DNA from: Bermanella sp036960565
Lineage (GTDB): Bacteria > Pseudomonadota > Gammaproteobacteria > Pseudomonadales > Oceanobacteraceae
Assembly: GCA_036960565.1 (NCBI GenBank)
Contig: JBALXQ010000007.1
Location: 87,212 to 151,211 of the forward strand
DNA length: 64,000 nt
Direction: 5' to 3'
The first letter of the stretch is position 1, and every line of letters starts with the position of its first letter. The position numbers were made by a program, and so were the translations under genes. Below the pieces are notes generated by a model. That model was not told where the DNA came from. It did no database searches and worked only from the letters and a program-made list of their open reading frames with translations. This document shows, one piece after another, positions 24,561 through 34,248 of the stretch.

Positions 24561-26951
24561 ATGACTATTGAAAAATTCCCGTTGTTACCTCTGCGTGATG
24601 TTGTTGTTTATCCTCATATGGTTATCCCTTTATTTGTTGGTCGGGAAAAATCGATCAAGGCTCTTGAAGCTGCAATGGAAGGCGGTAAAAAAATTCTACT
24701 GGTTGCTCAAAAAAATGCCGCCACTGATGAGCCAGAAGAGGTGGATATATATGATGTGGGTACTGTAGCGACAGTACTGCAGTTGCTAAAGCTCCCTGAT
24801 GGTACTGTGAAAGTGCTAGTTGAAGGAATGTATCGCGCTGAAGTGACTGGTTATGATCAGGTTTCAGATTATTACCAAGGGGAAGCATCTCCTTTGGAAA
24901 TAGAGTCTCTGAATGATCGCGAGCAGGGCGTTATGATTAAAGCTGTTACTCAGCAATTTGACCAATTTGTTCAAATGAGTAAAAAGGTTCCCAGTGAAGT
25001 TTTAGCATCCATTGAAGAAATTACTGAGTCAGGAAGGCTCGCTGATACTATTTCAGCGCACCTGTCTTTAAAGCTAGAAGAGAAACAGTCAATTCTTGAA
25101 ATGGTAAGTGAGCGTGAACGCCTTGAGCATATAATGGCGTTAATTGAATCAGAAATAGATTTACTGGATGTAGAAAAGCGTATTCGCGGTCGTGTTAAAA
25201 AACAGATGGAAAAAAGCCAGCGCGAATATTATTTGAATGAACAAATGAAGGCTATTCAAAAAGAATTGGGCGACATGGATGATGTCCCTAATGAGCATGA
25301 AGAGCTTCAAAATAAAATTAACGATGCTGGTATGCCTAAAGAGGCAAAAGAAAAAGCAGAGCAGGAACTAGCCAAATTAAAGATGATGTCTCCAATGTCG
25401 GCAGAAGCCTCTGTAGTTAGGGGTTATCTTGACTGGATGGTAGGTGTTCCTTGGAAGAGTAAAAGTAAAGTTCGTAGTAATATAGAATTGGCACAAGATA
25501 TTTTGAATGAAGATCACTATGGCCTAGAAGAGGTTAAGGATCGAATTTTGGAGTATTTAGCAGTTCAAAAGCGCGTAAAAAAATCGACCGGTAATATATT
25601 GTGTTTGGTCGGACCTCCTGGGGTTGGTAAAACCTCTTTAGGGCGTTCAATTGCTAAGGCAACCGGAAGAAAGTATGTGCGCATGGCCCTAGGTGGTGTG
25701 AGGGATGAAGCTGAAATTCGTGGTCATAGAAGAACTTATATTGGGTCTATGCCAGGTAAATTAGTGCAGAAAATTTCGAAAGTGGGAGTTAAAAATCCTT
25801 TATTTTTGTTAGATGAAATCGATAAGATGGGAATGGATCATCGTGGTGATCCGGCTTCCGCTCTTCTTGAGGTATTAGACCCAGAGCAGAATTCGTCCTT
25901 TAGTGATCATTATTTGGAAGTAGACTTTGATTTGTCAGAAGTGATGTTTATTTGTACTGCCAATAGTATGAATATTCCAGCTCCTTTATTAGATCGAATG
26001 GAAATTATTCGTCTTCCAGGTTATACCGAAGATGAAAAAGTTAATATTTGTGAGCGATATCTGCTGCCAAAGCAAATGAAAAGCAATGGAGTTAAGGATA
26101 AGGAATTAGAACTTCCTCAGACTTCTATTAGACACATTGTTCGTCATTACACTAAGGAAGCTGGTGTTCGTGGGCTTGAGCGTGAGATGGGTAAGTTGTG
26201 CCGTAAGGTGGTTAAAGAGAACGTACTAAAGAAATCTGATAGCCTAACGCCTTTAGTTAAAACTGAAGCGCTGGAAGAATATCTTGGTGTTCAAAAGTTT
26301 CATTATGGATTGGCGGAAGAAGAGAATCAGGTTGGCCAGGTAACTGGATTGGCTTGGACTTCGGTAGGTGGTGAAACTTTGACCATTGAATCGGTAGTGT
26401 CTTCAGGTAAAGGTCGAATTGTTAAAACAGGGTCCCTTGGGGATGTCATGCAAGAGTCGATACAAGCAGCTTTGACTGTTGTGAAAAGTCGATCTCAGGC
26501 ATTGGGCTTGCCAGTAGATTATTTTGAGAAGCACGATCTTCATATTCATGTTCCAGAGGGCGCTACACCAAAAGATGGTCCTAGTGCCGGGGTTGGCATG
26601 GTTACGGCTTTAATGTCGGTGATAACAAATACTGAAGTTCGTTCAGACATTGCCATGACAGGTGAGATTACGTTACGTGGTAAAGTATTGCCGATTGGCG
26701 GATTAAAAGAAAAATTATTGGCCGCTCACAGAGGAGGAATTAAAACAGTATTAATTCCTCATGAAAATGAGCGTGATTTAAAAGATATTCCCGATAATAT
26801 AAAGCAGGAATTGGAAATCATTCCCGTTAAATGGGTAGATGAAGTTATTAATTCTGCTTTAGTGGGAAATATTGAAGAAAATGTGGCATCTGTTGTTGAA
26901 AAGGAAGCCGCTACCCAGCAGAATCAGCAGGGTCGAATGAGTACTCATTGA
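24561..26951 (+). CDS. lon: ATP-dependent protease Lon (LonA)
   Basis: Cytosolic homohexameric AAA+ serine protease degrading misfolded and regulatory proteins, including SulA in other bacteria. The 796-residue protein has an N-terminal LON substrate-binding domain (about 1-200), a coiled coil (KRIRGRVKKQMEKSQREYYLNEQMKAIQKEL), Walker A GPPGVGKTS (about 353), and the C-terminal protease domain with the Ser675/Lys718 dyad (KDGPSAGVG and GLKEKLLAAHRGG). The soluble N-domain marks LonA. Preceded by a heat-shock type promoter and followed by hupB. Confidence 0.98.
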   Translation: MTIEKFPLLPLRDVVVYPHMVIPLFVGREKSIKALEAAMEGGKKILLVAQKNAATDEPEEVDIYDVGTVATVLQLLKLPDGTVKVLVEGMYRAEVTGYDQVSDYYQGEASPLEIESLNDREQGVMIKAVTQQFDQFVQMSKKVPSEVLASIEEITESGRLADTISAHLSLKLEEKQSILEMVSERERLEHIMALIESEIDLLDVEKRIRGRVKKQMEKSQREYYLNEQMKAIQKELGDMDDVPNEHEELQNKINDAGMPKEAKEKAEQELAKLKMMSPMSAEASVVRGYLDWMVGVPWKSKSKVRSNIELAQDILNEDHYGLEEVKDRILEYLAVQKRVKKSTGNILCLVGPPGVGKTSLGRSIAKATGRKYVRMALGGVRDEAEIRGHRRTYIGSMPGKLVQKISKVGVKNPLFLLDEIDKMGMDHRGDPASALLEVLDPEQNSSFSDHYLEVDFDLSEVMFICTANSMNIPAPLLDRMEIIRLPGYTEDEKVNICERYLLPKQMKSNGVKDKELELPQTSIRHIVRHYTKEAGVRGLEREMGKLCRKVVKENVLKKSDSLTPLVKTEALEEYLGVQKFHYGLAEEENQVGQVTGLAWTSVGGETLTIESVVSSGKGRIVKTGSLGDVMQESIQAALTVVKSRSQALGLPVDYFEKHDLHIHVPEGATPKDGPSAGVGMVTALMSVITNTEVRSDIAMTGEITLRGKVLPIGGLKEKLLAAHRGGIKTVLIPHENERDLKDIPDNIKQELEIIPVKWVDEVINSALVGNIEENVASVVEKEAATQQNQQGRMSTH

Positions 26952-26971
26952 GTTAAAACAGCCTAAGCGGC

Positions 26972-26999
26972 TTGACACATCGTTTCACGCTGGTATAAA
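26972..26999 (+). promoter_or_regulatory. Sigma-70 promoter for hupB
   Basis: A perfect TTGACA at 26972-26977 and TATAAA at 26994-26999 with a 16-bp spacer lie 88 bp before the hupB GTG. This near-consensus promoter agrees with the high expression of HU. Confidence 0.85.
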
Positions 27000-27087
27000 T
27001 TCCAGCTCTCTGTTTGATGGTCATTGCTACGTCGCTTAGCTATACCAATTTACATCTATAATAACCAATCTTGGTAAGGGGATAAGT

Positions 27088-27360
27088 GTGAACAAATCTG
27101 AATTAATTGATGCAATTGCTGCTTCAGCGGATATTCCAAAGGCAGCTGCTGGACGTGCGCTTGATGCGACAGTAGAAGCTATCACAGGCGCTTTGAAAGA
27201 AGGCGATCAAGTAGTATTGGTAGGGTTTGGTACTTTCTCTGTTAAGGAACGTGCAGCTCGTACTGGACGTAATCCTCAAACGGGTGAGCCAATACAAATT
27301 GCGGCAGCAAAAGTACCTGGTTTTAAGCCCGGTAAAGCGTTAAAAGACGCTGTAAACTAG
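27088..27360 (+). CDS. hupB: DNA-binding protein HU-beta
   Basis: Small nucleoid protein that bends and compacts DNA as a dimer. The 90-residue protein has the HU core NKSELIDAIAASADIPKAAAGRALDATVEAIT and the signature GFGTFSVKERAARTGRNPQTGEPI, with the intercalating Pro in RNPQTG. The start is a GTG with AAGGGG upstream. The strong promoter at 26972-26999 and tandem hairpins downstream make it an independent unit within the lon-ppiD block. Confidence 0.98.
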   Translation: MNKSELIDAIAASADIPKAAAGRALDATVEAITGALKEGDQVVLVGFGTFSVKERAARTGRNPQTGEPIQIAAAKVPGFKPGKALKDAVN

Positions 27361-27367
27361 TATTGCT

Positions 27368-27436
27368 TGGCTATTTTGCATTTTTTGTTGAAATAGCCAC
27401 ATTTAAAAAACGCATTCTTTATAGATGCGTTTTTTT
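27368..27436 (+). terminator. Tandem hairpins after hupB; second is an intrinsic terminator
   Basis: First stem TGGCTATTT/AAATAGCCA (27368-27399), no T-run. Second stem AAAAAACGCAT/ATGCGTTTTTT (27405-27436) with a seven-T tail. The second should terminate. The first may stabilise the abundant hupB mRNA 3' end. Confidence 0.8.
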
Positions 27437-27477
27437 GCTATCTGGATATAAGAATTCTAAAAAAAGGTTGTAGTGTC

Positions 27478-29316
27478 ATGCTTCAAACTATTCGCGATGG
27501 TTCTAAAGGAATTGTTGCCAAAATTATTGTTGGTTTAATTATTTTGACCTTTGCCTTGTTTGGCATTGAAAGTATTGTGGCGTTGGGTGGTGGAGAAAAA
27601 GTCCCAGCTGAGGTCAATGGTGAAGAAATTAGTAGCCGCCAGGTAGCTCAGATGATTCAGCTGCAAAAACGCAGATTGCAATCACAGTTTGGAGAGAGCT
27701 TCGACCCTTCGCTGATTAGCGATAATATGCTACGAAAGGCAGCCGTAGAAAGTCTCATTAATGAGTCATTACTTAAACAAGCAGCAGCTGAGGGTGGTAT
27801 TTATTTTTCAGATGAAGAAATTGATAAGCTAATTGTTCAGTCGCCTGAATTTCAAGTTGCTGGGGTGTTTGATCGTGACCAATATGATTTAGTGCTGAGG
27901 AGTGCTGGATATACCCGCTCAACTCACAGAGCACTCTTACGCGCGAACTTAGTGACACAGCAGGCTCAGTCAGCTTGGCAACTTACCGCTTTTTCTACTC
28001 AGAGTGAAGAGGGCCGTTCAGCCCAGCTGGATTCGCAAACTCGCACTTTCTCCTTTATTGAATATAAGCTTGAAGATGTGAAGAAGAATGTTTCTATTAG
28101 TGCGGAAGAAAAACAAACATATTACACAGAAAACTCCAGTCGTTTCATGACAAATGAATCTGTAGTTATCGACTATATAGAGCTTGAGAAATCTAGTTTA
28201 TTGGCGGACATAGAAATAAGCGAAGATGAGTTGTTGGGTCGATACGAAGACATTAAAGCTGAGTCGTCAGCTAAAAGAGAGTATAGAGCTGCCCATATTT
28301 TGTTGCTAGAAAGTAATGAAAGTTCAAAGAAGACACTCCAAGCGGTGCAATCCAAAATAAACTCTGGGGAGACATTCGAGGCGCTGGCTGAACAATATTC
28401 CCAGGATGATAGCTCTAAATTGGCCGGAGGTGACCTAGGGTTTGCAAGTGCGGATGTGTATGAGCCTGAATTTTCTGATGCTCTTAATACGCTATCAAAA
28501 GGTCAGGTTTCTGAAGTTGTTCAGACTCGTGATGGCTTACATTTGATTAAGTTAATTGATACCCGTCAGCCTGAAGTGGCCAGTTATGAAAATTTGAAAG
28601 ATAGTCTTGTAGTCGACATTAAGTCTGAAAAGGCCCAAGGTTTGTATGTTGAACGTTTAGAGTCTTTAAACGACGCAGCATTCTCTGCTAACGGACTGCA
28701 GGAGCCAGCTAAAGACCTTGGTCTGAATATTTTAACAACAGATACGTTTTCAAAAGCCGGTGGTAAAGGTATAGCCAGTGATAATAAGGTTATTCAGGCA
28801 GCCTTTTCTGAGGCTATTTTGTTTGATGATGCAAATAGTGAGGTTATTGAGCTATCAGATGGGCGTGCAGTTGTTTTGCACCTCAAATCCTTTAATGAAT
28901 CTGTTATTAAATCCTTGGATCTAGTGGAAACGCAAGTTGAGGCCATTATAAGGGATCAGAAAGGTACTAAAGAGCTTGAATCCTTGGTGGAGGCTTCTTT
29001 GGAGCAAGCGAAAAAAGATGAATTAGTCAGTGTTTGGGATGATGCAAAAAATACCACTCGTAATGATGAGGGGGTTGATGCAGCGATCTTAGCCTTTGCT
29101 TTTACTATGGCAGAGCCTGTTGAGGGTTCAGTGTACGGGCAGGTAAATTTAGGTGCCGGTAATAAAGCGATTTTGCGTTTGGATTCTATTGAAAGAGTTG
29201 AATCTGCAACGGCAGGGGTGGCTGAGGAGCAAAAAATTGAACGAGCCAAATCGTTCAATGAATATAAGGCTTACGCTCAGCACTTTACTGATAGAGCTAG
29301 CATTGAACGCAATTAA
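27478..29316 (+). CDS. ppiD: Periplasmic folding chaperone PpiD (SurA-N and parvulin domains)
   Basis: Inner-membrane-anchored chaperone near the Sec translocon that assists outer-membrane and periplasmic proteins. The 612-residue protein has a cytoplasmic basic start, one membrane helix (about residues 13-35, IVAKIIVGLIILTFALFGIE), a SurA-like N-terminal chaperone region (about 40-200) and a parvulin domain (about 260-362: RAAHILL, FEALAEQYSQDDSSKLAGGDLGF, LIKLID). E. coli PpiD lacks prolyl isomerase activity, so activity here is uncertain. Ends at the large bidirectional terminator facing the yej operon. Confidence 0.95.
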   Translation: MLQTIRDGSKGIVAKIIVGLIILTFALFGIESIVALGGGEKVPAEVNGEEISSRQVAQMIQLQKRRLQSQFGESFDPSLISDNMLRKAAVESLINESLLKQAAAEGGIYFSDEEIDKLIVQSPEFQVAGVFDRDQYDLVLRSAGYTRSTHRALLRANLVTQQAQSAWQLTAFSTQSEEGRSAQLDSQTRTFSFIEYKLEDVKKNVSISAEEKQTYYTENSSRFMTNESVVIDYIELEKSSLLADIEISEDELLGRYEDIKAESSAKREYRAAHILLLESNESSKKTLQAVQSKINSGETFEALAEQYSQDDSSKLAGGDLGFASADVYEPEFSDALNTLSKGQVSEVVQTRDGLHLIKLIDTRQPEVASYENLKDSLVVDIKSEKAQGLYVERLESLNDAAFSANGLQEPAKDLGLNILTTDTFSKAGGKGIASDNKVIQAAFSEAILFDDANSEVIELSDGRAVVLHLKSFNESVIKSLDLVETQVEAIIRDQKGTKELESLVEASLEQAKKDELVSVWDDAKNTTRNDEGVDAAILAFAFTMAEPVEGSVYGQVNLGAGNKAILRLDSIERVESATAGVAEEQKIERAKSFNEYKAYAQHFTDRASIERN

Positions 29317-29327
29317 CTATTGCTAAT

Positions 29328-29371
29328 ACACAAAATAAAAAAGGGCCTTTAGGCCCTTTTTTATTTTGTGT
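29328..29371. terminator. Bidirectional terminator, perfect 20-bp stem
   Basis: A 20-bp perfect inverted repeat around TTTA, with GGGCC/GGCCC at the centre and A/T runs on the outside. It serves ppiD (plus) and the minus-strand yej operon, whose last gene ends at 29407. Confidence 0.9.
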
Positions 29372-29406
29372 GATTTAAGTTTAGAAACTTTACTAAGTTA
29401 GATAGC

Positions 29407-30411
29407 TTACCAAGGAGATTCCCATTCTTGCGCTGCTTCCTTCTTAAAGTGGCATGCGGCTTTATGTTGCTCTAGCTCTGCATTATCTAATGCCGGCTCT
29501 GACTCTTTGCATATTTTGGCAGCCATAGGGCACCTAGTTTGAAATCGGCAGCCTGGTGGTGGCGTTATAGGAGATGGCAGCTCCCCCTGAATCCTTCTTT
29601 TACTTCTATTTATATTGGGGTTAGGGTTGGGTATGGCATCAAGAAGGAATTGCGTGTAGGGGTGCTGAGGGCTTTCAAATAATGATTCACTTGTCGCAGT
29701 CTCTACAATTTTTCCTAGATACATAACCGCTATTCGATCAGAAATGTGTTTAACCACTGCAAGATCATGAGCTATAAAAAGTATGGCTATGTTTAACTCT
29801 TTTTGTAGCTCCATTAGTAGATTTATAATTTGAGACTGCACAGAAACATCAAGAGCAGATACTGGTTCGTCACATATGAGTAATTTAGGTTTTAATGCAA
29901 TTGCTCGGGCTATGCCTATACGTTGTCTCTGGCCTCCAGAGAATTCAGATGGGTACTTTTTTAAGCTGTCCGCTGGCAAGCCAACTCGTTGTAATAGCTT
30001 AATTACTTCATTCTTACGCTCCTGGGATGTAAGGGAGGTATGAATTAGAAACGGCTCCTCAAGAATGGTGGTAATTGTATGTCTTGGATTTAAAGATTCG
30101 TATGGGTCTTGGAATACGAATTGTATATCCGTTCGAAGTGGTCGAAGCCGTTTCTGGCTCATCTGGCTTATATCTTTTTCATCGAAAATTATTTGGCCGC
30201 CAGTGGTGTCGTATAGTCTTGCTATTGTTTTAGCTAGGGTGCTTTTGCCACAACCTGATTCTCCCACTATTCCGAGTGTTTCACCGGGTTTGACGTATAG
30301 GTCTACACCATCAACAGCCATTAAATATTGCTTAGGTGAAAATAGACTCTTCTTTTTAACTGGAAAATATTTCTTTAGGTTATTTATTTCTAACAAGGGA
30401 GTGTTAGGCAT
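29407..30411 (-). CDS. ABC transporter ATPase, oligopeptide/microcin C type (second ATPase)
   Basis: ATP-binding subunit of a peptide importer on the cytoplasmic face. The 334-residue protein has Walker A GESGCGKST (about residues 53-61), the signature FSGGQRQRIGIARAI, Walker B LLICDEPVSALD and the C-terminal oligopeptide-ATPase extension with PPPGCRFQTRCPMAAKIC. It corresponds to the C-terminal half of E. coli YejF, which is a fused double ATPase. Here the halves are separate genes, overlapping by 8 bp. Last gene of the yejB-yejE-yejA-ATPase-ATPase order. Confidence 0.93.
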   Translation of the reverse strand: MPNTPLLEINNLKKYFPVKKKSLFSPKQYLMAVDGVDLYVKPGETLGIVGESGCGKSTLAKTIARLYDTTGGQIIFDEKDISQMSQKRLRPLRTDIQFVFQDPYESLNPRHTITTILEEPFLIHTSLTSQERKNEVIKLLQRVGLPADSLKKYPSEFSGGQRQRIGIARAIALKPKLLICDEPVSALDVSVQSQIINLLMELQKELNIAILFIAHDLAVVKHISDRIAVMYLGKIVETATSESLFESPQHPYTQFLLDAIPNPNPNINRSKRRIQGELPSPITPPPGCRFQTRCPMAAKICKESEPALDNAELEQHKAACHFKKEAAQEWESPW

Positions 30412-31393
30412 TTTTAATCTCGCACCAGTGCTTGCAGTTTACTTTGTGTCCGTCTTGGCTGACCTCTAATGTATGATCAAGGCTTTTACAATCTTCTTGT
30501 GTGTATTGGCATCTATTGTGAAAGCGACAACCAGTAGGCATGTCGGCTAGCGTTGGTACCTGGCCCTCGATCGTGTTTAACGGGCTTTTGTTTGGAGAAA
30601 ATAACTGGGGGATGGATTTTAATAACCCCTGGCTGTAGGGGTGTTTAGCGTTATTAAATAATTCTTTAACGCTGGCCATTTCTATCACTCGTCCGGCGTA
30701 CATTACAGCAACGTCGTCACAGAGTTCGGCTATTACGCCAAGGTCGTGAGTTATGAATAAAATGGCCATGCCACTTTCTTCTTGTAGTTGTTTCATTAGA
30801 TCCAAAATTTGAGCTTGAATAGTGACATCTAATGCAGTGGTTGGTTCGTCAGCTATAAGGATATCGGGCTTGCAAGCGAGGGCGATGGCAATCATAACTC
30901 GTTGACGCATGCCTCCTGATAGTTGATGGGGGTATTCCAACATGCGCTTATCTGGATCAGGAATACCCACCTTATTAAGCATATCAATTGACGCTTGAAA
31001 TCTTTGCTTCTTTGAAAGTTCTTGCCTGTGTAATTTGAAAGACTCTAATATTTGACTGCCGATGTTTTTAACTGGGTTTAGCGCTGTCATGGGGTCTTGA
31101 AAAATCATGGCAATGCGATTGCCTCGGATCTTTTGCATTTCCTGCGCACTATAGGAGACTAGATTGTCTCCTTTAAATAGAACGGTACCTTTACTGATGT
31201 TTCCAAAAGGTCTTTGTAGTAACTTCATTAGGGCTAGGGAGGTGACACTTTTACCACAGCCTGATTCGCCTACTAGCCCAAGGGTTTTTCCTGGGTGAAG
31301 TTCGAAAGAAACGTGGTCAAGGATATTCAAAGTACCTTGCTCTGTTTGAAAATCTACGCACAAGTCTTTGACTGACAATAAGGCCTGGCTCAC
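30404..31393 (-). CDS. ABC transporter ATPase, oligopeptide/microcin C type (first ATPase)
   Basis: The 329-residue ATPase equals the N-terminal half of YejF. It has Walker A GESGCGKSV, signature LSGGMRQRVMIAIAL, Walker B ILIADEPTTALD and the cysteine-containing tail GCRFHNRCQYTQEDC. The start is a GTG that overlaps the yejA stop (TAGTG), so translation is coupled. It pairs with the next ATPase to power the YejBE permease. Confidence 0.93.
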   Translation of the reverse strand: MSQALLSVKDLCVDFQTEQGTLNILDHVSFELHPGKTLGLVGESGCGKSVTSLALMKLLQRPFGNISKGTVLFKGDNLVSYSAQEMQKIRGNRIAMIFQDPMTALNPVKNIGSQILESFKLHRQELSKKQRFQASIDMLNKVGIPDPDKRMLEYPHQLSGGMRQRVMIAIALACKPDILIADEPTTALDVTIQAQILDLMKQLQEESGMAILFITHDLGVIAELCDDVAVMYAGRVIEMASVKELFNNAKHPYSQGLLKSIPQLFSPNKSPLNTIEGQVPTLADMPTGCRFHNRCQYTQEDCKSLDHTLEVSQDGHKVNCKHWCEIKNA

Positions 31394-33195
31394 TAGCTAT
31401 TTACCTTGTATTGGTCAAATACCTTATTCACTACAGGGTATTTAGTTTGGCTTTTTCTTGATGATTTGGTTTCGATTTTTTGTTCGTTATCAATCCAAAA
31501 TACGCCACCATCACCAAATGGAGAGTATAAGTTCCCAGTCGTTTTACTCCCGGGCATTTGAGGGAGCTTCAACCAGCGCCAATGTGCTCCGCGTGTATAA
31601 GGAACGTTGAAATCAGGTATAAATGCAGCAGTTTCGTGAATGATGCTAGCAAGTTTTTTAGCAAGGCTAATTCTTTTTCCTTTATTTGTTTCGGTGCGAT
31701 ACTGAACTATTAACTCGTCCATTTCCTTATTGTCGGTATTGGTTATGTTGTTGGTCTGCGGCTTATGTGCGTTATCACTATGGAAATGTTGCCAAAAAGC
31801 AGGCCGAAAGCCTGTGCTCCAACCTAATGAAGCAATTTGGTGTTGCTTTTGCATTATTGTTTTGTAATGCGAAGAGGAATCCTGCAATTTAAGGTTCAAC
31901 TCTATACCTGCTTTAATTGCATCCTGCTTTAAAATGCTCCAGCGATCATTGTGCTCTTTATGGCTATAGGAAAGATTAAGGCTGAGTCGCTTTCCATTCT
32001 TGATGCGAATGCCATCACCTCCACGAAGGGCCCAGCCATTGCTGTTTAGTATTTCATTGGCCTTTTCTAAATTGAACGAACGGGCGGCTAGTAGATCGTT
32101 ACTATATTCACCATAGCCAGCATGGAACTCTTGTAGTCTTTCATAATCACCTCGAAGTACAGTTTCTATGACCCTGTTAAAATTTAAAGCATGGGCTAGT
32201 GCAATGCGGACATCTTGATCTTTCAATATTTGATTGTCTTGATTTAGAAATAATCCTGAACTTGATCTTGGCATGTCATTATAAAAAACAAATTTTTCAA
32301 TATAGCCATTGTCAAATAGCTTACCTTTTGCCTTGTTGTGCCAGAATTCAGGTTGTACAAGTGGGAAAGTGTCAAGATTGCCCTTCTCAAAATGTTTATA
32401 GGCTATGTTGGCATCTCGTATTACTTTAATAATCACTTTGTTTACATTGAAGCGGCCTTGGTTGTAACGTTTGTCTTTAGCCCACCAATCGGTCTTTCGG
32501 AAAAACTCAATTTGCTTGCCTTTTTTTATTTTTCCAATTTGATAGGGGCCTGTGTTTGGGATGATTTCCCAGTTGTATTTCTTTATGAAGTCACTGCCTA
32601 ATTCTTTGTAAAAGTGCTCGGGAGTAGGGGTTAAACCGTAATAGTAGTGAAGTTCTTCTTTAGGGCGGGCAACAGCACCAGTTATAGAAATGGTATGGCT
32701 TCCATACTTTTTAGCTGAAGTGATTTGAGTTGAATAGTGATTGTTGTACCAAGGGGCCTGAATATTTTTATTACGCATAAATTCTAAGGTGTACAGAAAG
32801 TCATCTGCAGTAACGCTTACACCATCGCTCCAGCGTGCTTTGGGGTCTAATTTATAATAAACCGTTTTACCATCTTCCCCGTAAGCCCAACTTGTGGCTA
32901 ATTGAGGAATGATTTCTAAAGTGTCAGGATGAAAGCCTATTAGCCCCAATTGATTTGAGTTTATGTGTGATCGGAATGAATTGTTTGAGTCGGGCCCTAC
33001 GGTTCGTAGCGTAGGGGGAAATGCAAGCATGTAGGTAGAGAAAACACCGCCTTTTTCAGCATTCGAATCAGCCCAAGTTGGAGCTTCGTTGTTACTGAGC
33101 CAATCTAGATTGTTGGGTAGACTGTTTGTTGCGAATGCGAAATTACAAAATACCCCATACAAAAACAATGTCTTAATAATTTTTCTGGTAATCAT
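31393..33195 (-). CDS. yejA: Extracellular solute-binding protein, YejA-like (SBP family 5)
   Basis: Periplasmic peptide-binding subunit of the importer. The 600-residue protein has a signal peptide (TLFLYGVFCNFAFA, cleavage about residue 22) and the SBP_bac_5 pattern WSDGVSVTADDFLYTLEFM, IPNTGPYQI, DVRIALAHALNFNRVIETVLRG and TAAFIPDFNVPYTRGAHWRWLKLP. The last of these resembles the YejA subgroup. Ligand in relatives: microcin C-like or short peptides, inferred here. Pseudomonas-type loci often have two tandem yejA copies; only one is present here. Confidence 0.92.
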   Translation of the reverse strand: MITRKIIKTLFLYGVFCNFAFATNSLPNNLDWLSNNEAPTWADSNAEKGGVFSTYMLAFPPTLRTVGPDSNNSFRSHINSNQLGLIGFHPDTLEIIPQLATSWAYGEDGKTVYYKLDPKARWSDGVSVTADDFLYTLEFMRNKNIQAPWYNNHYSTQITSAKKYGSHTISITGAVARPKEELHYYYGLTPTPEHFYKELGSDFIKKYNWEIIPNTGPYQIGKIKKGKQIEFFRKTDWWAKDKRYNQGRFNVNKVIIKVIRDANIAYKHFEKGNLDTFPLVQPEFWHNKAKGKLFDNGYIEKFVFYNDMPRSSSGLFLNQDNQILKDQDVRIALAHALNFNRVIETVLRGDYERLQEFHAGYGEYSNDLLAARSFNLEKANEILNSNGWALRGGDGIRIKNGKRLSLNLSYSHKEHNDRWSILKQDAIKAGIELNLKLQDSSSHYKTIMQKQHQIASLGWSTGFRPAFWQHFHSDNAHKPQTNNITNTDNKEMDELIVQYRTETNKGKRISLAKKLASIIHETAAFIPDFNVPYTRGAHWRWLKLPQMPGSKTTGNLYSPFGDGGVFWIDNEQKIETKSSRKSQTKYPVVNKVFDQYKVNS

Positions 33196-33204
33196 TAAAG
33201 TCCC

Positions 33205-34248
33205 TTACTCGTAATAAGAATATTTTTTAGGGTCAAAGGCCTCTCGAATAGCCTCGCCGATGAAAGTTACTAACGTGAGTACCAAACTTAAAGCCGCTAC
33301 GGCTGAAGCTGCAATCCACTGGTATTCAAGATTACTGGTGCCTTGTTGTAATAATTCTCCCCAGCTTGGGGTGGGGGAGGGTAAACCAAAACCTAAGTAA
33401 TCAAGACTTGTTAAGGCGGTGATACCACTAACCACCGAGAAGGGAAAGAATGTAACTAAAATGGATACGGAGTTTGGCAGGATATGTTTAAACATAATTC
33501 TGCTATTGCTTGCTCCAATAGCCCTAGCAGCCAATACGTATTCTCTGGTGTTTTCTCTGTATGTTTCCGTTCTCATATACCAGGTTAAGCCCATCCAGCT
33601 AAATGCGGCTAGCAGCAGTGCAAGGGTCCAGAAATTTGGAGTGATAATGGATGCCACGATCATTATGATGTAAAGAATGGGAACGTTGGACAACATTTCA
33701 ATGACGCGTTGAAATACAAGGTCAAAAGTTCCTCCCAAGAAACCCATAAATGCACCTAAAGATACGCCAATAACATAGGTCGTTAGCAGTAAAAACAAGG
33801 AAAAAAGAATGGCAATGCGGAAGCCGTAAATTAGGCGAGCCAGTATGTCCCTGCCAGCCATGTCTGTTCCTAAATAATGTTGTTCTGAAATAGAGGGTTC
33901 GTAAGGGGGGTACTTTCCTTCGATGAAGTTATTTTCAAATGGGTTGAATGGGATTGCTGGCATTAATAACCAGTTCGAATTCTCGCCATTTTCAAAGGTC
34001 TGTTTTAGCTGGCGGTAATCGGTTTCCCATTGGTAGTCGTAACCAAAGGTAGTGCCGGGCAGAATATCTCCATATGTTGGAAAATAGAACTGGTCATCAT
34101 ACTGAATAATAAGAGGTCTATTGTTAACTAATAACTCTGCTCCAAGGCTCATTAAAATTAAAGTGCAGATGATAATAAAGGAATAATACCCGCGCTTTAA
34201 AGACTTGAATTTTTGCAGTCGTCGGCTGCTTTGTGGTGACAAACTCAT
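33205..34248 (-). CDS. yejE: ABC transporter permease YejE
   Basis: Inner-membrane permease subunit. The 347-residue protein has an N-terminal membrane helix (about 22-42), a long periplasmic stretch and a C-terminal BPD_transp_1 domain with about five helices. The coupling motif region is EYVLAARAIGASNSRIMFKHILPNS. The start is the ATG at 34248, overlapping the yejB stop as ATGA. A reading 15 residues longer is not supported. Forms the channel with YejB. Confidence 0.93.
   Translation of the reverse strand: MSLSPQSSRRLQKFKSLKRGYYSFIIICTLILMSLGAELLVNNRPLIIQYDDQFYFPTYGDILPGTTFGYDYQWETDYRQLKQTFENGENSNWLLMPAIPFNPFENNFIEGKYPPYEPSISEQHYLGTDMAGRDILARLIYGFRIAILFSLFLLLTTYVIGVSLGAFMGFLGGTFDLVFQRVIEMLSNVPILYIIMIVASIITPNFWTLALLLAAFSWMGLTWYMRTETYRENTREYVLAARAIGASNSRIMFKHILPNSVSILVTFFPFSVVSGITALTSLDYLGFGLPSPTPSWGELLQQGTSNLEYQWIAASAVAALSLVLTLVTFIGEAIREAFDPKKYSYYE

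Noticed and set aside
30065..30469. Plus-strand 134-codon ORF over the two ABC ATPase genes
   Set aside because: Antisense to Walker-motif coding sequence and without ribosome-binding site.
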